Below, in pieces: positions 1-14,520 of a stretch of DNA of 64,000 bases. This DNA is from Linepithema humile. Lineage: Eukaryota > Arthropoda > Insecta > Hymenoptera > Formicidae. Under the pieces are notes generated by a model that worked only from the letters and a program-made list of their open reading frames with translations, made no database searches and was not told where the DNA came from. How positions within the stretch are numbered: position 1 is the first letter of the stretch; every line of letters begins with the position of its first letter. Made by a program: the position numbers and the translations under genes. The DNA lies in the NCBI RefSeq assembly GCF_040581485.1, contig NC_090130.1, positions 10,613,426-10,677,425 on the forward strand, read 5' to 3'.

Positions 1-666
1 CGAGTGAACGAACAAGCAAGAGGAAGAAAGAGAGGGATAGTTGGAAAGAGAGAAAGGCGCAAGTACCGGGAAGAAATAAAACGGAGGGAAAGAAAGGGGG
101 GAAGAAACAGAGACGGAAAAGCCGCCACGAGGAAGGGGACCGAATGGAGCAAAGAGGAAAGACAATAGAAAAAAAAAACAGCGAAAGGAAAAGTGCATTC
201 GCGAAATAAAGACAAGGCTCTAAAAACAAAAGCGAGATGAGGATGCACGAACCAAGTGCACGAACGAAAAATTCGCGGTGATGAAAAAAAAAGGAGGAAA
301 AGAAATATATAAATTGCGAATCCAATGGAAAAGGAAACGTTGCGATGAGAAAAAGCGTGTAAGAGTGTGAGAAGGAAAAATGCAGCATGAAAGCGAGAAA
401 AGAACGGTGAATGTAACCGGGCACACATAACGTGGATACCGGCAAGAGACTCCGACTCGTTTCGTACTAGGCGGCCATGCTGCGTCTCCGTCGTGTTCTG
501 AGAACAAGCACCTTTTGCATGTGCGCTAAAAAGCATTTCGTAGTGCCGATGTCTCGTAACCCGATTCACTAACGTCACATTACATCGTGCGTCTCGATCG
601 CGGATGCTAACGCTACGATGGAATGAGATCAACGAACGGATGAAGAAGGATAGATAGCAGAAAACG

Positions 667-668
<2 letters not shown>
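1..668. other. purine-rich leader, no gene seen
   Basis: The first 400 bases of the plus strand are strongly purine-rich (A and G runs with few pyrimidines) and then give way to mixed sequence. Open frames here are short and have biased composition caused by the purine skew. I see no splice-flanked coding segment, RNA gene or transposon end. It may belong to an untranslated exon or intron of a gene outside the window, but nothing shows this. Confidence 0.5.

Positions 669-714
<46 letters not shown>
669..714. repeat. (AG)23 microsatellite
   Basis: This is an uninterrupted AG dinucleotide array inside a longer purine-rich stretch. It is the first of several GA/CT arrays in the left part of the window. 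Such arrays can bind GAGA-type factors in insects, but no function is shown here. Confidence 0.95.
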
Positions 715-720
<6 letters not shown>

Positions 721-1052
721 GGAGGGAGAGTGGAGCGTGCGCGACAGAGAGGCAGATAAAGGCAGACACATAAGGCAGAGAAAGAAAAAAGCAAAGGACG
801 AGCGTAACGTAGACAGATGGTGAAACAAATAGATAGATGCAGATACGCAAAGTAGAGGGAGAAAGAAGGTAGACATACGTACCCTACAGCTGCCGCACGT
901 CCAGATCGGGGGAAGGGAGTCTCGTCTCTTTGGTCGCACGACGAGGGATGACGACGACATACACGTTTGCGGTGCAACGAGCGAACGGCGCACCGGGCGC
1001 TCACACACCTATAGGTCTGCTGCGTGCGATACACGCGGCCGTCGGACACACG

Positions 1053-1076
1053 CGAGGCGAGGCGAGGCGAGGCGAA
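1053..1076. repeat. (GGCGA)n pentanucleotide repeat
   Basis: A short GC-rich array of GGCGA units lies in the GC-rich island at about 0.9-1.5 kb. No coding potential is seen around it. Confidence 0.85.
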
Positions 1077-2584
1077 GCGTTCACTGCACGCGTCCCGCGT
1101 TTTCCACCCGCGGCGGCTTCAACTTTTCCCTGATCGTTGTCGCGGCTGTCGCGACCGCGTCACACTGGTATAGTGAGAAAAAAAGAGAGGCAGAAAGGAA
1201 GAGTACGAGTAACAGAAAAGAAAGAAAAATGGAGATAGTGCGGAGCGTGAGGAACTAGAACGAGCGCGAAAAAGAGCTCGTACCGGAGCGAGCCAAAGAT
1301 CCACAGAGTAAACGGTGCTGCCTATCGGATGGCACTGCGTTCAGCGCCACGGTGCGCGACCCTTGTCGGCCCTCGTCTTTCCTCGTCGCATCTCGTCTCG
1401 TCTCGGCGATGCTCGTCGCTTTTCGCCCCTTTCCGTCCTGGCGAGCATGCATCGTGCTATGCCACGCCGCATCGCATGATCGTGCAACGCCTTATCCTCG
1501 TGGTTAAAGTAATATGTACTCTACCGCATATTTTGTATCTTTCGCTTACAATTAGTTTCGCGACACCTCTGCTAATACTTTCAAAAGGGAGTTGCAAAAC
1601 TACTCTAGTTGTATTATTCGATCAAATTTACTGATTAATATTGACTGACAATTTAACATCTAAAAAAAATTAATTTGTATTATATTTCGAGAATATCTGC
1701 AAGACAGTCTTCAACAACTTTATCTGTTAAAATTTTGACAATGTGTGTGAAATTCAATAAATCTATAGCACGAAAAAATTTACATAACTAATTTATGTAT
1801 ATATCTTCGATATATCGATCTTAAAAGTGCGAGTTTATATTGTTAAGAGATCATTTTAAACCATCTTGTATCGTGCTATAAGTAAAATGTAAAAAAAAGC
1901 ACAATTAATTTTCATAGGATGTTTCCTTTATACTTAATTCTTACGTGCAGGTATGTAACTAAAATAAAAGGAAAAATTTGATAATTAAAAAATTAAAAAG
2001 AAAAAAAACAGTTAAAAAACTAATGTGAGCGAAGCTCTTTATCGATATATGTATATAGATACTCACACAAGTAGCACAAGAATTCCAAAATACCACTTTG
2101 AAAAGGAAGTACTCATACTCGTCACTTAAAGCGAAATATCCATTAACAGCGGAATAACAGCGGAATAACAGCTAACATTAATTAAATCAAATTAAATCTG
2201 TCGATTGTCATTCCGCGACGAGAAGAAAGAACAGACACATCTTATCCGTGCTGATACACGCTCAGTTACTGATATACTTCGGGTCAGTGAAAATAATTAA
2301 TGGGAGCGAAAATAAGGATAGGAGTTGTGGAGTTAATTGCGGGATAAATATCGCGCAATGATACGCACTCACGTGATTTCATATCTAACTACGCGATGCC
2401 GATTCCTCTCTCGGTGTGTCTTTGCATATCCCCTTTTGTTTCTCGCAAAACTGCGATATTGGTGTCACGACACCTCGGCCCGTTCCTTATTTAGCAACAA
2501 AGACGTCAGAGTTCAGGCGATTGGTCTCAATAATTTGCTACTTAATGAATTCGTGACGTCTAACGTAGGAATCCCGAAGTATTT

Positions 2585-2616
<32 letters not shown>

Positions 2617-3280
2617 CTTCAACAGCGACATTGCGCATATTTTATTTCCGATCGAAGTCTCTTCGTTATTTATCCGTGTGCAACTTATATATTGTCTACG
2701 TCCAACATAGCCGCCACGCTGTGTTCATAAGAGAATATCAAATGTATTGTCAAATATTGAGACAAATAGAATTAAAAAAAATTAATAAAAATGTATTTCC
2801 TATTGTAATCGATAATCTTTGAAAGTTGCAAATAAATAGATGTGTAAAATATACAAGATCAATAAAGAATGTAGCAAAATGTTTGCAAACGTCTCGTCGA
2901 TTATATTGTAGATTCGCGGAATTTTTCGTCAAATCTTGATCTTTCAATTTTTAATTTAAATATATAAATATAATAAAAAAAATTTTTTTTTTTTTTTGCA
3001 TTTTTATACTGTAATTTTATTTCAATTTAATTTTTCTTCTGTTTTTCTCTCTTTCCCTCCTAATTGTGCCAGTGCTACGAGGGCGGAAGGAGTGCTTCGA
3101 GAAGAAGGGGTAAACTGACACAGAGCAGAGAAGTGGCGAGATGGTTTAAAAGAACCTCAAAGACCATAAAGACCAAGTGATAATCGGTCAAAGACCCTTC
3201 TGGCTGGGACCAGACGACGATGCACTCGTCCGAAGTACATCGGAGCAGTCAACGGACGGATGGGTGGACAGACGGACAGG
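1077..3280. other. no gene seen; GC island grading into AT-rich DNA
   Basis: The island continues to about 1.5 kb and is followed by AT-rich sequence with short homopolymer runs. An (AG)n array of about 26 bp is at 2589-2614. The 161-codon open frame at 2337-2822 runs through that array and shows no family resemblance or splice context, so I do not call it a gene. Confidence 0.5.
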
Positions 3281-3287
3281 CTGAGAG

Positions 3288-3333
3288 ACAGACAGACAGA
3301 CAGAGAGACGGACAGAGAGAGACAGAGACAGAA

Positions 3334-3397
<64 letters not shown>

Positions 3398-3425
3398 GGG
3401 AAGACACAGACAGACAGACAGACAG
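3288..3425. repeat. compound (GACA)n/(GA)n/(GACA)n microsatellite
   Basis: A GA array of about 57 bp (3337-3393) is flanked on both sides by GACA tetranucleotide arrays (about 3288-3305 and 3407-3425). The near-symmetric arrangement suggests that the GA array expanded inside an older GACA array. It creates long S/L- and R/E-rich false open frames on both strands. Confidence 0.93.
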
Positions 3426-6400
3426 AGGGATGGACAGACAGACAAATGAACGGACGAACCACATCCGATGGCGAAAAGAACCAAAATAGTAGACTCGGAT
3501 ATCCTGCACAAGGCAATTTCGCTCATCGAGATTTCTGGCAGCAGACTTTCTTTCAGATCTATCGATCTACCGCAAAAGACGTGGGTATGTTCACGCTTGT
3601 AGATAGTACTTACGGATGAGCGAGACGATCTGTCTTTGTCAAGACGAGTTTATTTTTGTCGGTGACCATAATGTCCCGTAATGATAAAAACGATCTATAC
3701 CGATGTGTCTCGATGAGATACTCGCGGCTCGCATCGCTCTTCGGCTTTGACTCCAGAATTTATTATTCCCGCATCTGAAGCACGTTAGCAGATAGGTCGA
3801 GACAGTTAATTCTATTTGCACTCGGAATTTTTTAAATGTTCGCGTCTGCCCGATGACGATTTGGCTTTCGAAAATTTACATAATACCGTAAGCTTCTGCC
3901 TAAATCGCCGCATTATTCTGCAAAACTTATATTGGACCTCTTGTCGTCAATGATACATATTTATATACCTACGCTTATGCTTTTCTGAAAATCCATGCGT
4001 GATAAATTTAACAAGAATAACAAGAATAGATAACAAGAAATAATCCATTTTAATTCATAATTCCAAAGATATTAGATATAAATATTCTTTTTTTTTGTCA
4101 AATGTTGTCAAATAACAACCTTCTGTACTTTTATAATTAGTATTGCTAAATATCAATTAAGTATTAACTGAATTTTACAACATTGGTATTTCCATACACA
4201 TATATTTAAGTATTATTGACGTTATTACTTCATTAAATATCGACAAAGACAGAAAGCAGTATGTAACAGAGACGTAGGATCTCCTTTGCAAGCAAACTGA
4301 ATTTTTACGACTGATGTACGTGACTACACCTGCCGTTTTCAAGACACCGATCGTAAACGTCACGGATAGCAAACAGGGACATATCGCCGCGTTCTTCATG
4401 CGTGAACGAGTCTTGTGTATTAAACTGACAATGCGAAAAGGACAAGAAGAATGCGGGAGAGGAAGATAGCGCAAATCGTCAGTGGCAGAGAGAGAGAGAG
4501 AGAGAGAGAGAAAGAAAATAAATACACGAATCGCGCTTGTCATGACTAATCGATCTCGCGTCGCTCTTTACACTGCAATACTTGCATAATATAAATATAT
4601 AATAGAAATTTAATTGACTTATTGATGTTAGTGTTGATTGGCATTAATAGAATCAGATCGCACAGTCTTCTAGAAGGGAACATCCAAGTTCCATGAACTC
4701 GATCAATTCAATCTTTGTTACGCGCGTTACCACCCTTTATTTCTGACAAATAAAAAAATTTCCTTGCACCTGGGTTTGCATTTATTTTAACTTTACTCGA
4801 TTGCAATTTCTACACTTAAAAATAGATATATTACCTGAGAATTAGAGCAAAAACAAGACAAGGAATAACTAAAAACAAAAGATTCATCACAACGCAAAGT
4901 GCATCGAGAACGAGTATTGGCGAAATAGGGGCGCTCGAAGGAGGACGAAAGATAGAGAAAAAAGAAAACAAAAAAAGAGCACGAAATGTCTGGAATAATC
5001 GTGAAAAGCGCGGGAGTTATCGTCTAGTGATAAAATTAATGGTGATAATAGCAGAAATATACACCTCTAATGTTTTTTTTTTTTTATAACCTTGCTTTTC
5101 TTAAACCTTGCCGCTGCCGCACCCGTCCTTGTTCGCGCTTGCCCCCTCCCACCTTCTCTCTCTCCCTCTCTCTCTTTCTCTCACTACCTCCCGTCCCCCT
5201 TCCGTCGCTCGGAGCGGGCTGATGCACTGGTCTGGTCCGCGTCCGCCCGTCTGGCTGTCAACGGGTCATTGAACCCCCTTCCTCGCCGCCTCTTATCCCG
5301 CTGTTGACCGGTGTCTTCAAAGCCTCGAGACTTATCGTCGTTTGAATGCAACGCCGTCACGGCTGTATGCGGACAAAACTACAGAGCTCCTTCCTTCTCC
5401 TTTTCTCTTGACCCCAATCGCACCTCCTCCCCCCGTTATCAAACGCACATTCGCACGCGAATTTTGGCGACGGCAATCGATTTTCGACGGAGGCCGCGAT
5501 ATCGATAAAAGCCGCCGCCGTTGTCACGGCAATTCGATTGCCGCTGGACCGGAATGTATGAATGTACAGATCGCGCGCATAAGTGTAGACAACAGTATGC
5601 ACGTGTGTGTGTATATACGTGTGCACATGCGTACGCACGCACCGTAAGTCTACGCGTGATTGAATGCGTGTGGCAATTGTCAATGAAATCGTCTGCAGTT
5701 ACACACCGGCGAAACAAGGTCTGCAGTTGCAAGGATCGCGCTCGTCAGATGACGATTGATCTTCTGGTGAACGGCAATGGCGGGATCGAGTCAACTGTTC
5801 TACAGGATGGAAAGTCTCGAACACAATGAGAACGGTGATGCATTTAAGATTTTCTGAACCAAACAGATAGATGTCAATTTTCTCATTTTAATCGAGACCA
5901 TTCAACAGAAAATTATTATTAATTTTTTCCTCATTGCACTCCTCTCCTCAATTCTTCTTAAAATGTTTCAATATAATTTTCCTAATCATTCAGAAGAATA
6001 AACGACCTCTGCAATTTTCTTTACGAGTCACTCTAATGTCCTATCTTTGTATCTCATTCACGTCGAATTTTATTCTGATAAAGATAGCATATATCATGCC
6101 AGTGAAACGCACACGTTTAAAGATAACCATTTTAGACGAACTGAATACTTGAAAACAACATGTTTTTAAAAGTATAGCGAAAGTATTTTCACAGAAAGTT
6201 TGGCAAAAATTTTCGTTAGTATGCCACCATCAGCAATCTATTCGGAATTCTGAGAGATCAAGGATAGTTTGAATGTTACAGTTTCTGATATTTGAATGAA
6301 ATAGTCAATTCAATATTTACGAGAGAAAGAGATATGTTACACGAGAGGAAAATTCGAAACGACGGTGACGAGAAGTGAGCCGACGTCGAATAGAATTCGC

Positions 6401-6540
6401 ACGCGAGTCAAACGAGAAGAGCCGACTATCAAAGGAGTGAATTTCAAATTAACGAGCGCTTTCGCATTTAAATGTCAGACAGCTATTTCCAAAAGAAACG
6501 TCTTTCCTAACAGAGAAAGAAAGAGAGAAGAGGAGGAGGA
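3426..6540. other. no gene seen; AT-rich with a GC-rich patch
   Basis: This is mostly AT-rich sequence. A small (AG)12 array is at 4487-4510. A pyrimidine-rich then GC-rich patch lies at 5.1-5.8 kb, with a CT-rich run near 5155-5182. The open frames here overlap one another on both strands and show no conserved-looking protein, so I regard them as composition artefacts. Confidence 0.45.
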
Positions 6541-6542
6541 GG

Positions 6543-6574
6543 GAGAGAGAGAGAGAGAGAGGGAGAGAGAGAGA

Positions 6575-6653
<79 letters not shown>
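6543..6653. repeat. (GA)n microsatellite, interrupted
   Basis: About 110 bp of GA units with a few GGGA and AAGA interruptions. The interruptions suggest an older array than the perfect tract at 13 kb. It is followed by a GC-rich island reaching about 7.4 kb. Confidence 0.95.
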
Positions 6654-7242
6654 GCTTCGTAAAGTGGCGCGATCGCAAGACGACGAACGGCGAGAGAGAC
6701 CCGGCGCACAATGCATCCCCCATTAAAACAATTTGAAAGACGGCGCACTCAGCCGCGCCTCGTCGTCTATGCGAAATAAATTCAAAGAAGAGAACATTGG
6801 GCTGCCCCTGTGCTTTCTCGCCTCTCCTACCCCCGCAAAAAAAGACACGCTGAACGGAAGGCCGGATACGAGGAGAAAGCGAAGGAAAGTGTCTACTAGA
6901 AATGGTAATAATAAAATCTAGAAGGGTCGGCACGACGACGGACATGACTACGACGCTGAAGAAGCTGTGGATCGACGATCGGTGCAGCGCCAAGGGTGGC
7001 AGGGGGGTGAAGCAGTCTGGGGTTGGTAGACAGTGGCGCGAGGACAGAGTATTTTAACTTTTTAAGGGGGTGTGCGCGGCAGTACAGAGTAGGAGCTGGA
7101 GAGAGCAGTTCACTCGAACGGTTTGGTTGGCCTGTCTGCTGGGGGTGGCTCGGAGGAGGGAAAGCCGGGGGTTAGTCTAGACGGGAGACCCCCGACTTCC
7201 ACCCTCTCTCCGGCAGCGGAGCAACGCCGTCTGCACCAACAT

Positions 7243-7247
7243 CGCCG

Positions 7248-7287
<40 letters not shown>
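7243..7287. repeat. (CCG)n trinucleotide repeat
   Basis: About 14 CCG units lie inside the GC-rich island at 6.7-7.4 kb. The array can be read as polyalanine or polyarginine, but no flanking coding sequence is convincing. It could lie in a GC-rich 5' untranslated region; this is a guess. Confidence 0.9.
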
Positions 7288-7652
7288 TATACACCACTCA
7301 GACTGTGAGCAGACAGATTGCGAGTACAGTGTCGTAGCGAGAGACTCGCCAACGATGCCCTTGGCCAAATAAATTTTCGCCGCAGGTTTGATCGACGGAT
7401 AAAAAACAAGAGCTCCGTTATTTGTGCAACACGTCATTGTACACTTAACCTTATATGCCTAACGTTTCAACTGATGCTCATAATTTATTGAAGAAAACAA
7501 TAGTATATTCTGTATATTATATATATTACAATATGTATGTGTACATATACGTATATACTACATGAATTGACCTCACGCCTATAATATATAGAATATATAT
7601 TTTATTTGCATAGAAATATGCATATATATATATATGCACAATCCTTTTATTT

Positions 7653-8269
7653 CCCATACAGCACAGAACATTGCAGTTACATTGCAGCAATGTTACAATC
7701 TTGCAAGTTGCAATGTAATATTGTTGAGACATTATTGCAACATGTAATTGTAATAGTTCATGAGAATGTGACAGCAACATTCCAACAACATTGCAATAGC
7801 AATATTCGGTAATCGCTGGTTCGTTCGTTTACCGCTACGCGACGTGCGTTGGAAAATCTATCTCGCATTTAAGTTTTAGTCATGATGATTATATGAAACT
7901 TGCAAAGAGTGGCTAGTAAGATTAAAGACATAGTAATTATTTTTATCAGTTTAATTTTTCTGATACGACCTCAACGCAGGGAATTCAGATATTGAACTGA
8001 TTGTTCAAAAATCGGACAGATAAATGTCCGAATAAATAAAAATATATGCAACATTATTCTAAGATTGCAATAACAATGCATTATTGCAAATTCATTACAT
8101 TGCAATATTACTGTAATATTTCGTTACAATCTTCCTAAAAGCGAACAGTTTAACGTTGCTGCAATCCCACAGCAATGATGCAACAACATTTTGCAGTAAA
8201 TTTGCAATATTGCAACATTGCGATGAAAGATTGATGCAATGTGTATGCAATCTTTGTGTGCTGTATGGG
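7653..8269. mobile_element. 617-bp non-autonomous element with CCCATACAGCACA inverted ends
   Basis: The left end reads CCCATACAGCACA and the right end is its exact complement, TGTGCTGTATGGG, giving 13-bp terminal inverted repeats. The interior is built from many degenerate copies of words such as TTGCAATATTGCA and CATTGCAA in both orientations, around a less repetitive core at about 7.81-8.03 kb. There is no long open frame, so if mobile it depends on proteins from elsewhere. The family is not recognised with certainty. Confidence 0.7.
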
Positions 8270-11200
8270 TTGTATAATTGTTAATTAATAATTAATTCAG
8301 AAGCATCGCTGATGTATCGAAATTTCTTCTTCTCCCCAAATCGTCCATAAATTTGCTTGGGAGACGCAAATTGAAACATCACGATGTGACCAAATCAGCA
8401 GCCTCGCGCGAAATCAAAAGCGGAATCCAGAGCCAAGTCCATCGAAGACAGGGTAGAGACGTATTAAAATGCCGGGCACGTAGAGATGTAGCTTTGATCT
8501 CGCAAGTGACTGTCCGTCGTTTCGCGTATCAAAATTTTCTAAGCAGAAATCGTTCGCGGAACTGCAGAAATGGAATATAGAATGGCGCGCGAAGGAGGGG
8601 GATGCACCAGAACGGAACTCTCGGGGATGGACGACACGGAACGACGCGTGGAATGTAATTGTTCGGCTGTCCAAGTATGCGCACGGAGGCACCGACAAAG
8701 ACATTTTTGGCGCGATCTCCGTTTGTTCGCGTGTATCGCGTCGAAACGTAAACCATCGCCGGGGTGTTACTCTTGATTTCAATCGGAGATTTATGATTGC
8801 AGCGACATCATAAGACAGTTCATATCGCACGAGTGTTCTCTTCACGTCAAATGTATAAACGATGGAATATCTTGTACATATATTGTCATTCATACATAAT
8901 ATTAGATATGTTTTCGCGATATTAAAGAACTCGGTAATAAGTATTGTTAAAAAGTTTCACATGGTTGGGCAGTTCGGATCTTTCGAACGGAAGGTACGTT
9001 CGAACAGTCCAAACTGTTGTTTTTTACACGGCGCGTTAATCCGGATTGTGCATTTTCGACACATACGTGGATAGTACAATACGCGGCGATGTCGGACGTG
9101 CGTGCAATCGTAAACTCAAGCTAAGTGGGTCTCGCATCTAGACTAAACAGTGTAACATCTGCTTACAGTTTTTCTGCCTGTTTTTCGCGATATTATTAAG
9201 ACCAAGGCAATTCGCGACTATTTTCCATTACTTTGACTACGCAAAAATAATAATATTCTGCAGCTATGAAAAATTAAAAAGTAAAAAAAGACAATATCTA
9301 CTTGCCTCGTGAATGACAAAAATTATATAAATAAAAATAATAGTTATACAAATGTTAACATATATCTCCAAGATTATAACAAAGTTATACTTCAATAAGA
9401 GAAACAAAATCAATTTTCTACAAACTTAAACGATCTTAAATTAGAATGAAGCGAAATTATGCGAAATTGTGCAGTACAATGCATCTTTGCGAACATGATG
9501 GTGTTTTAGTTTCGTGCTGAATGATACAGCCGAAAAGTTGGGAATCAACCAAAAGATTGTCGCATCATGGTTATAACACCGGGGACACCGCCAGGACATA
9601 TCGTCGCGTTGCTTACATACCTACATGGTAAGCTAAGAATGGAAACTATTTTAAAAACGTGCATCTCGGTCGGCGACTAAATTTAATTGCAAAACGAAGA
9701 TTCGTTTCTCTCGTGCTTCCTTCACTTTGTACGCTCTTCTCGCGTCTTCAGCTTCTCGTTTCACGTAATCCACATCTTCCGCTCACCAGTCAACTCTCGC
9801 CTCGAGGTCATCAGATTCAATCGTTTTGATTAAATGTAATAATGATAAATAAATGTCTGTTTTTATTAAATGACTATCATATTGATTTATTTACACATAT
9901 ATCAATGTATATTTTTAGATCTCCTAGGCTTCTAGATTTTCATACGTAAAAATAGATGGATACGTTCTGCCGAATATAGTTGAGTTTCAAAATTCTCACA
10001 TCAACATGTTCGTATGGTCAATAATTCCTAAATAAAAGCTCAATTATTTTTTCATAAAACTGATTAAAGTCAACCTCTTCGGCAAATTCACGCTCTAGAA
10101 TTAAGTAGAATTCAAAAGAGAAGCAAAATAATGTCAAGAGATTCTTCATATGAGATTCTTCATATTTATCGATATAACTAGAAAATACTATTAAAACGTA
10201 TACTTTAATTACTTCATTTTCACCATCCCCGTTTCCTCGTTAACAAGAAATTATAAAACATTCATTGCTTTTGTAATATGTAGTAGTTTAGTCTGCTCGT
10301 ATAAGTGCCGCAACCTCTATTTTCTGTGATCACGACACAAGGAATGTTTTCACTCTTTTGAACGCGCGCGGTCACTCTTCTTCACTCCAACCATTCCCTA
10401 TTTTCTGCTTTATATTCTTTTTCTATGATTCTTATTCCCCATCATCTGTATGTCTGTTTCAAGCAAACGTCTTACGTAAATTTCACTGGCGATATCATTC
10501 ACGTAATTAAGACACTTTTTGTATTCGTCGGGAATGAACGTAAATGGAATCGCGTACATTGGCTGCTGATAATTCATATGACAACCTCGAGAGACACGAA
10601 TCCTATTCTGCTTGGACGCGTACTTGATCGTGAACAACGCGGGAAAGAGCAGTTGAAGAAAGATAACTTCTATTATAATTAATCCTGTCAAGTTGTGAAG
10701 TTTAAATTGTAAACTCTCTCAGAGTTTTTCCTATTTTAAAAAAATATTGAAGTAGAAATGAGATATTTTTATTTCACAATTTTGTTGCGCCTAGAAAGCA
10801 AACTAAACAAATAATAATGAACAAATATAATAAATCCTTTAAGAAGGAAAATTTGACAATATTGTTTTTTACGTTAACAATCTGTTGGTCGGTTTCGCGT
10901 CGGTTTAACGCGCAATTCTTTGGAGTGTTTGTCATTTATTACAGTGTTGTCCATCATTTGTTATTGGCATTTACAGCCCTTTTTACATCCAGTTTTCGAA
11001 TGATGTCGAGGTCAATTAATGTCGTACGCATTCCAGCTTCACGTATCGATAATTTCGCGACAAAAGTTGGTTGCGCGTTTGCCGGACTTTAAAAGAAAAA
11101 GCACGGGACCAAAGATGCCTTAAGGGGCCAGCCAATCGAGCTTTACGAGCACAGACTGCGATCGTCATAAACACTTGCAACTACCGCTTGTCACGTATTC

Positions 11201-12350
11201 GATTGTTATAGCTCTCGTTGACGGCTGAAGAAGCCAAACGAGGCATTGAATCTGGATCGAGCTTTATTTGCCCGTCTGGCGCGCGGACGCGCATGCATGG
11301 CATGTATGTGAAAAAATACGTGCCAGACAGGGTGACCAATGTCCCGAGACAATGTAAGCAAGATAAGTATTGAGAAATATTGATTGATCTTTGCAGATAT
11401 ACAAATAACAATAGAACGGTCGCAACAAAAAATGTTCAAAATTTATAGCGATGTTGTTAAAATGGAAAGATGAATATCTAAAACAATTTAAAAAACGAAT
11501 TCTTTGACGAGTGGAAAAATATCTTGTCCCGAACCGAGTTATGAATATTAAGGAATAAAGTACAAAATACAAACTTTGGAATAAAATATAAAATAAAGCA
11601 AAGAAATAGGAAATTCGAAAAAAACGTATTGCTTGTGCGATTTTTGTAATTTTCTATCATTCTAAAAGGATTTGCATCTTTCTCTCTTCATACATATATA
11701 ATAACACAACAATCATAAAATTATCATATAAAATGAGATATTTGTGCGTGTGAGAGAGAAATCCGTGTCTCCTCTCTTTCACCGTTTATTCATCTGTCTG
11801 TAGATTGAAGAAATGTTGGATTATGCGGTCGTAATACAGCAGACTTCGCGTGTTGCCATCTAACAACACATGACCGAAACGCAGGTCGCCGCCGATTCAC
11901 ATGCACGCGGGCCAGAGGGAGCCGAAACGTTGCTTGCTCGTCGCCGCAGCTCTGCGCCGCACCGTCGTTTCGGATTGAGGTGGAGGGGGCGTCTAGACGC
12001 AACGTCACGCGAATGCCTAGCTCCGTCCCCTCGGCACCAGCTAGCCGCGGCCCCATGGCCCGCCGCCGTCGGTTCGCGTACTCTACTTCTCTTCGTCATC
12101 GCCCTTCTCCGTCAAGCGTCCGATTTCACTCGCTTGCTCTCTCGCGCAGATAATCGCGCCGTCTCTCTCGGCCCCGTCCCGTCGCTTCGTCTTCGGTCTT
12201 GCTTCCTTCGCCACCTCTTTCGGTGTGTGTCCCCGAAGCCCCCGGACTCTTTCTCCCTTTCTGTTTCTCTCGCCCTTTCCGCCTCTCTCCACAGTTCTAC
12301 ACCGGGTGTTTTGTACCTACCTACCTTCTCTCCTCCTCGCGCGCATACAG
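8270..12350. other. no certain gene; AT-rich, then GC island from about 11.8 kb
   Basis: Mostly AT-rich unique sequence. A 93-codon minus-strand frame (10410-10691) has a hydrophobic start and a fairly ordinary composition but no ATG at its head; it is listed separately. A GC-rich island begins near 11.82 kb and contains the palindrome GCGTCTAGACGC (11989-12000). Other open frames look like composition artefacts. Confidence 0.4.
10410..10691 (-). CDS. hypothetical 93-codon frame, unrecognised
   Basis: This minus-strand frame encodes a hydrophobic stretch (LIIIEVIFLQLLFPALF) followed by a mixed, protein-like segment ending in basic residues (NKNHRKRI). The first codon is TTG, not ATG; the first ATG lies about 38 codons in. 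An in-frame TGA occurs shortly upstream. A possible splice acceptor (CTTGACAG) lies just inside the left end, so it could be a terminal exon. The opposite strand is also open over the same interval, which weakens the case. I do not recognise a family. Most likely chance, possibly a small exon. Confidence 0.15.
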   Translation of the reverse strand: MTGLIIIEVIFLQLLFPALFTIKYASKQNRIRVSRGCHMNYQQPMYAIPFTFIPDEYKKCLNYVNDIASEIYVRRLLETDIQMMGNKNHRKRI

Positions 12351-12351
12351 A

Positions 12352-12354
<3 letters not shown>

Positions 12355-12389
<35 letters not shown>

Positions 12390-12435
12390 CTCTCTCCCTC
12401 CCTCTCCCTCTCTCTCTCTCCATCTCTCTTCGTTC
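12355..12435. repeat. (AC)16 followed by CT-rich tract
   Basis: An uninterrupted AC array (12355-12386) runs directly into an imperfect CT array. The AC-to-CT change shifts the repeat frame, so open frames through this region read THTHTH followed by SLSLSL on the plus strand. These are not proteins. Confidence 0.93.
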
Positions 12436-12994
12436 TCTCCTTCACCATTCCCGGTGTCAGCCGCCGTCTCGATGCTGCACTCCGATGACGGTCGCAGTCA
12501 AACGCACCCGAAGAGAACGGCGAAGCGAAGGGAAGAAGGAGGCGAGGGTGACTCCGGCTTTTTAGTTAGGAATTGTTGCCGGTTGCCCCGCGTACCGTAC
12601 AAGCTGAGACGATGCTTGTGTATTCCGATATACGTACGTCAAAGAGAGAGGGGGAGAGGAGAGAGAAAGAGAGAGAGAGAAAGAGCAACGCGATATAGGC
12701 AGCGGGATAAAACTGTCGAGATTGTGCGCTCGTAAACGACGAGGGGCGACGGCGGCGGTGACGCAGCGAAAGGGGGACGAAATGGAGTGGTATAGTCATG
12801 TGGCCCGAACAAAGACGGCCTTACCTATCTCGTGGAGAGAGTGTTATATCGGCGGGTATCGGACGACACGACGCGAGAGGACACGTCAAAGTGACCGCGA
12901 ATTGAATTTTCCTCGAGGGCGCGTATAATTCCGACTTTGCCGCTCTTACAGTATCTCTTCCCTGCCAACCTCCCTCTTCCACTACAATCGATGA

Positions 12995-13977
<983 letters not shown>

Positions 13978-14520
13978 CACAATCCTCATCAATCCCTTCA
14001 GAATGCAGACTTACGCACTTTATTCGTATTTCTCGCCATGTATAATAGATCCCGATAAATAACTATCGCGTGACAGTACTCGATTGAAGCGAAACAAAGT
14101 CGATGAGGGAAGTTTGCGTCGAGGAGGGAAGTTTGCCATTGCTCACATTCATCGGAACAAATTTTGATTCCTTTATTTTAACATGTGTGATATTTAGAGC
14201 AAAACTGGTATCGAAATTTGCTGCTCGTAAATTTTTTTTTTATTTGCTGAGTTTGCATCAATGTTTATTCATGCATTCACAAAGGCAAATTTCTTGTCGC
14301 GTTTCACTCAATTCATCACATTCCGCTGCACGGATTTATGTCTGAACAGTTGCGATCGACTTTCATCAACCGCATATTATCCGATTTTCGCATTTCAGTC
14401 ATATATAATCTAGATACAAACTATGTATACATATAGCTATGTGTAAATGCGGCACACCTCCTATTTAGATCCATGAGTTGACTCACGCGTGACTATTTTT
14501 AGCTACGGCGTGTTTTCGTT

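Noticed and set aside
11870..12565. 231-codon plus-strand open frame
   Set aside because: It runs through the AC and CT arrays in a GC-rich island where stops are rare, and overlapping frames are open in several other phases.
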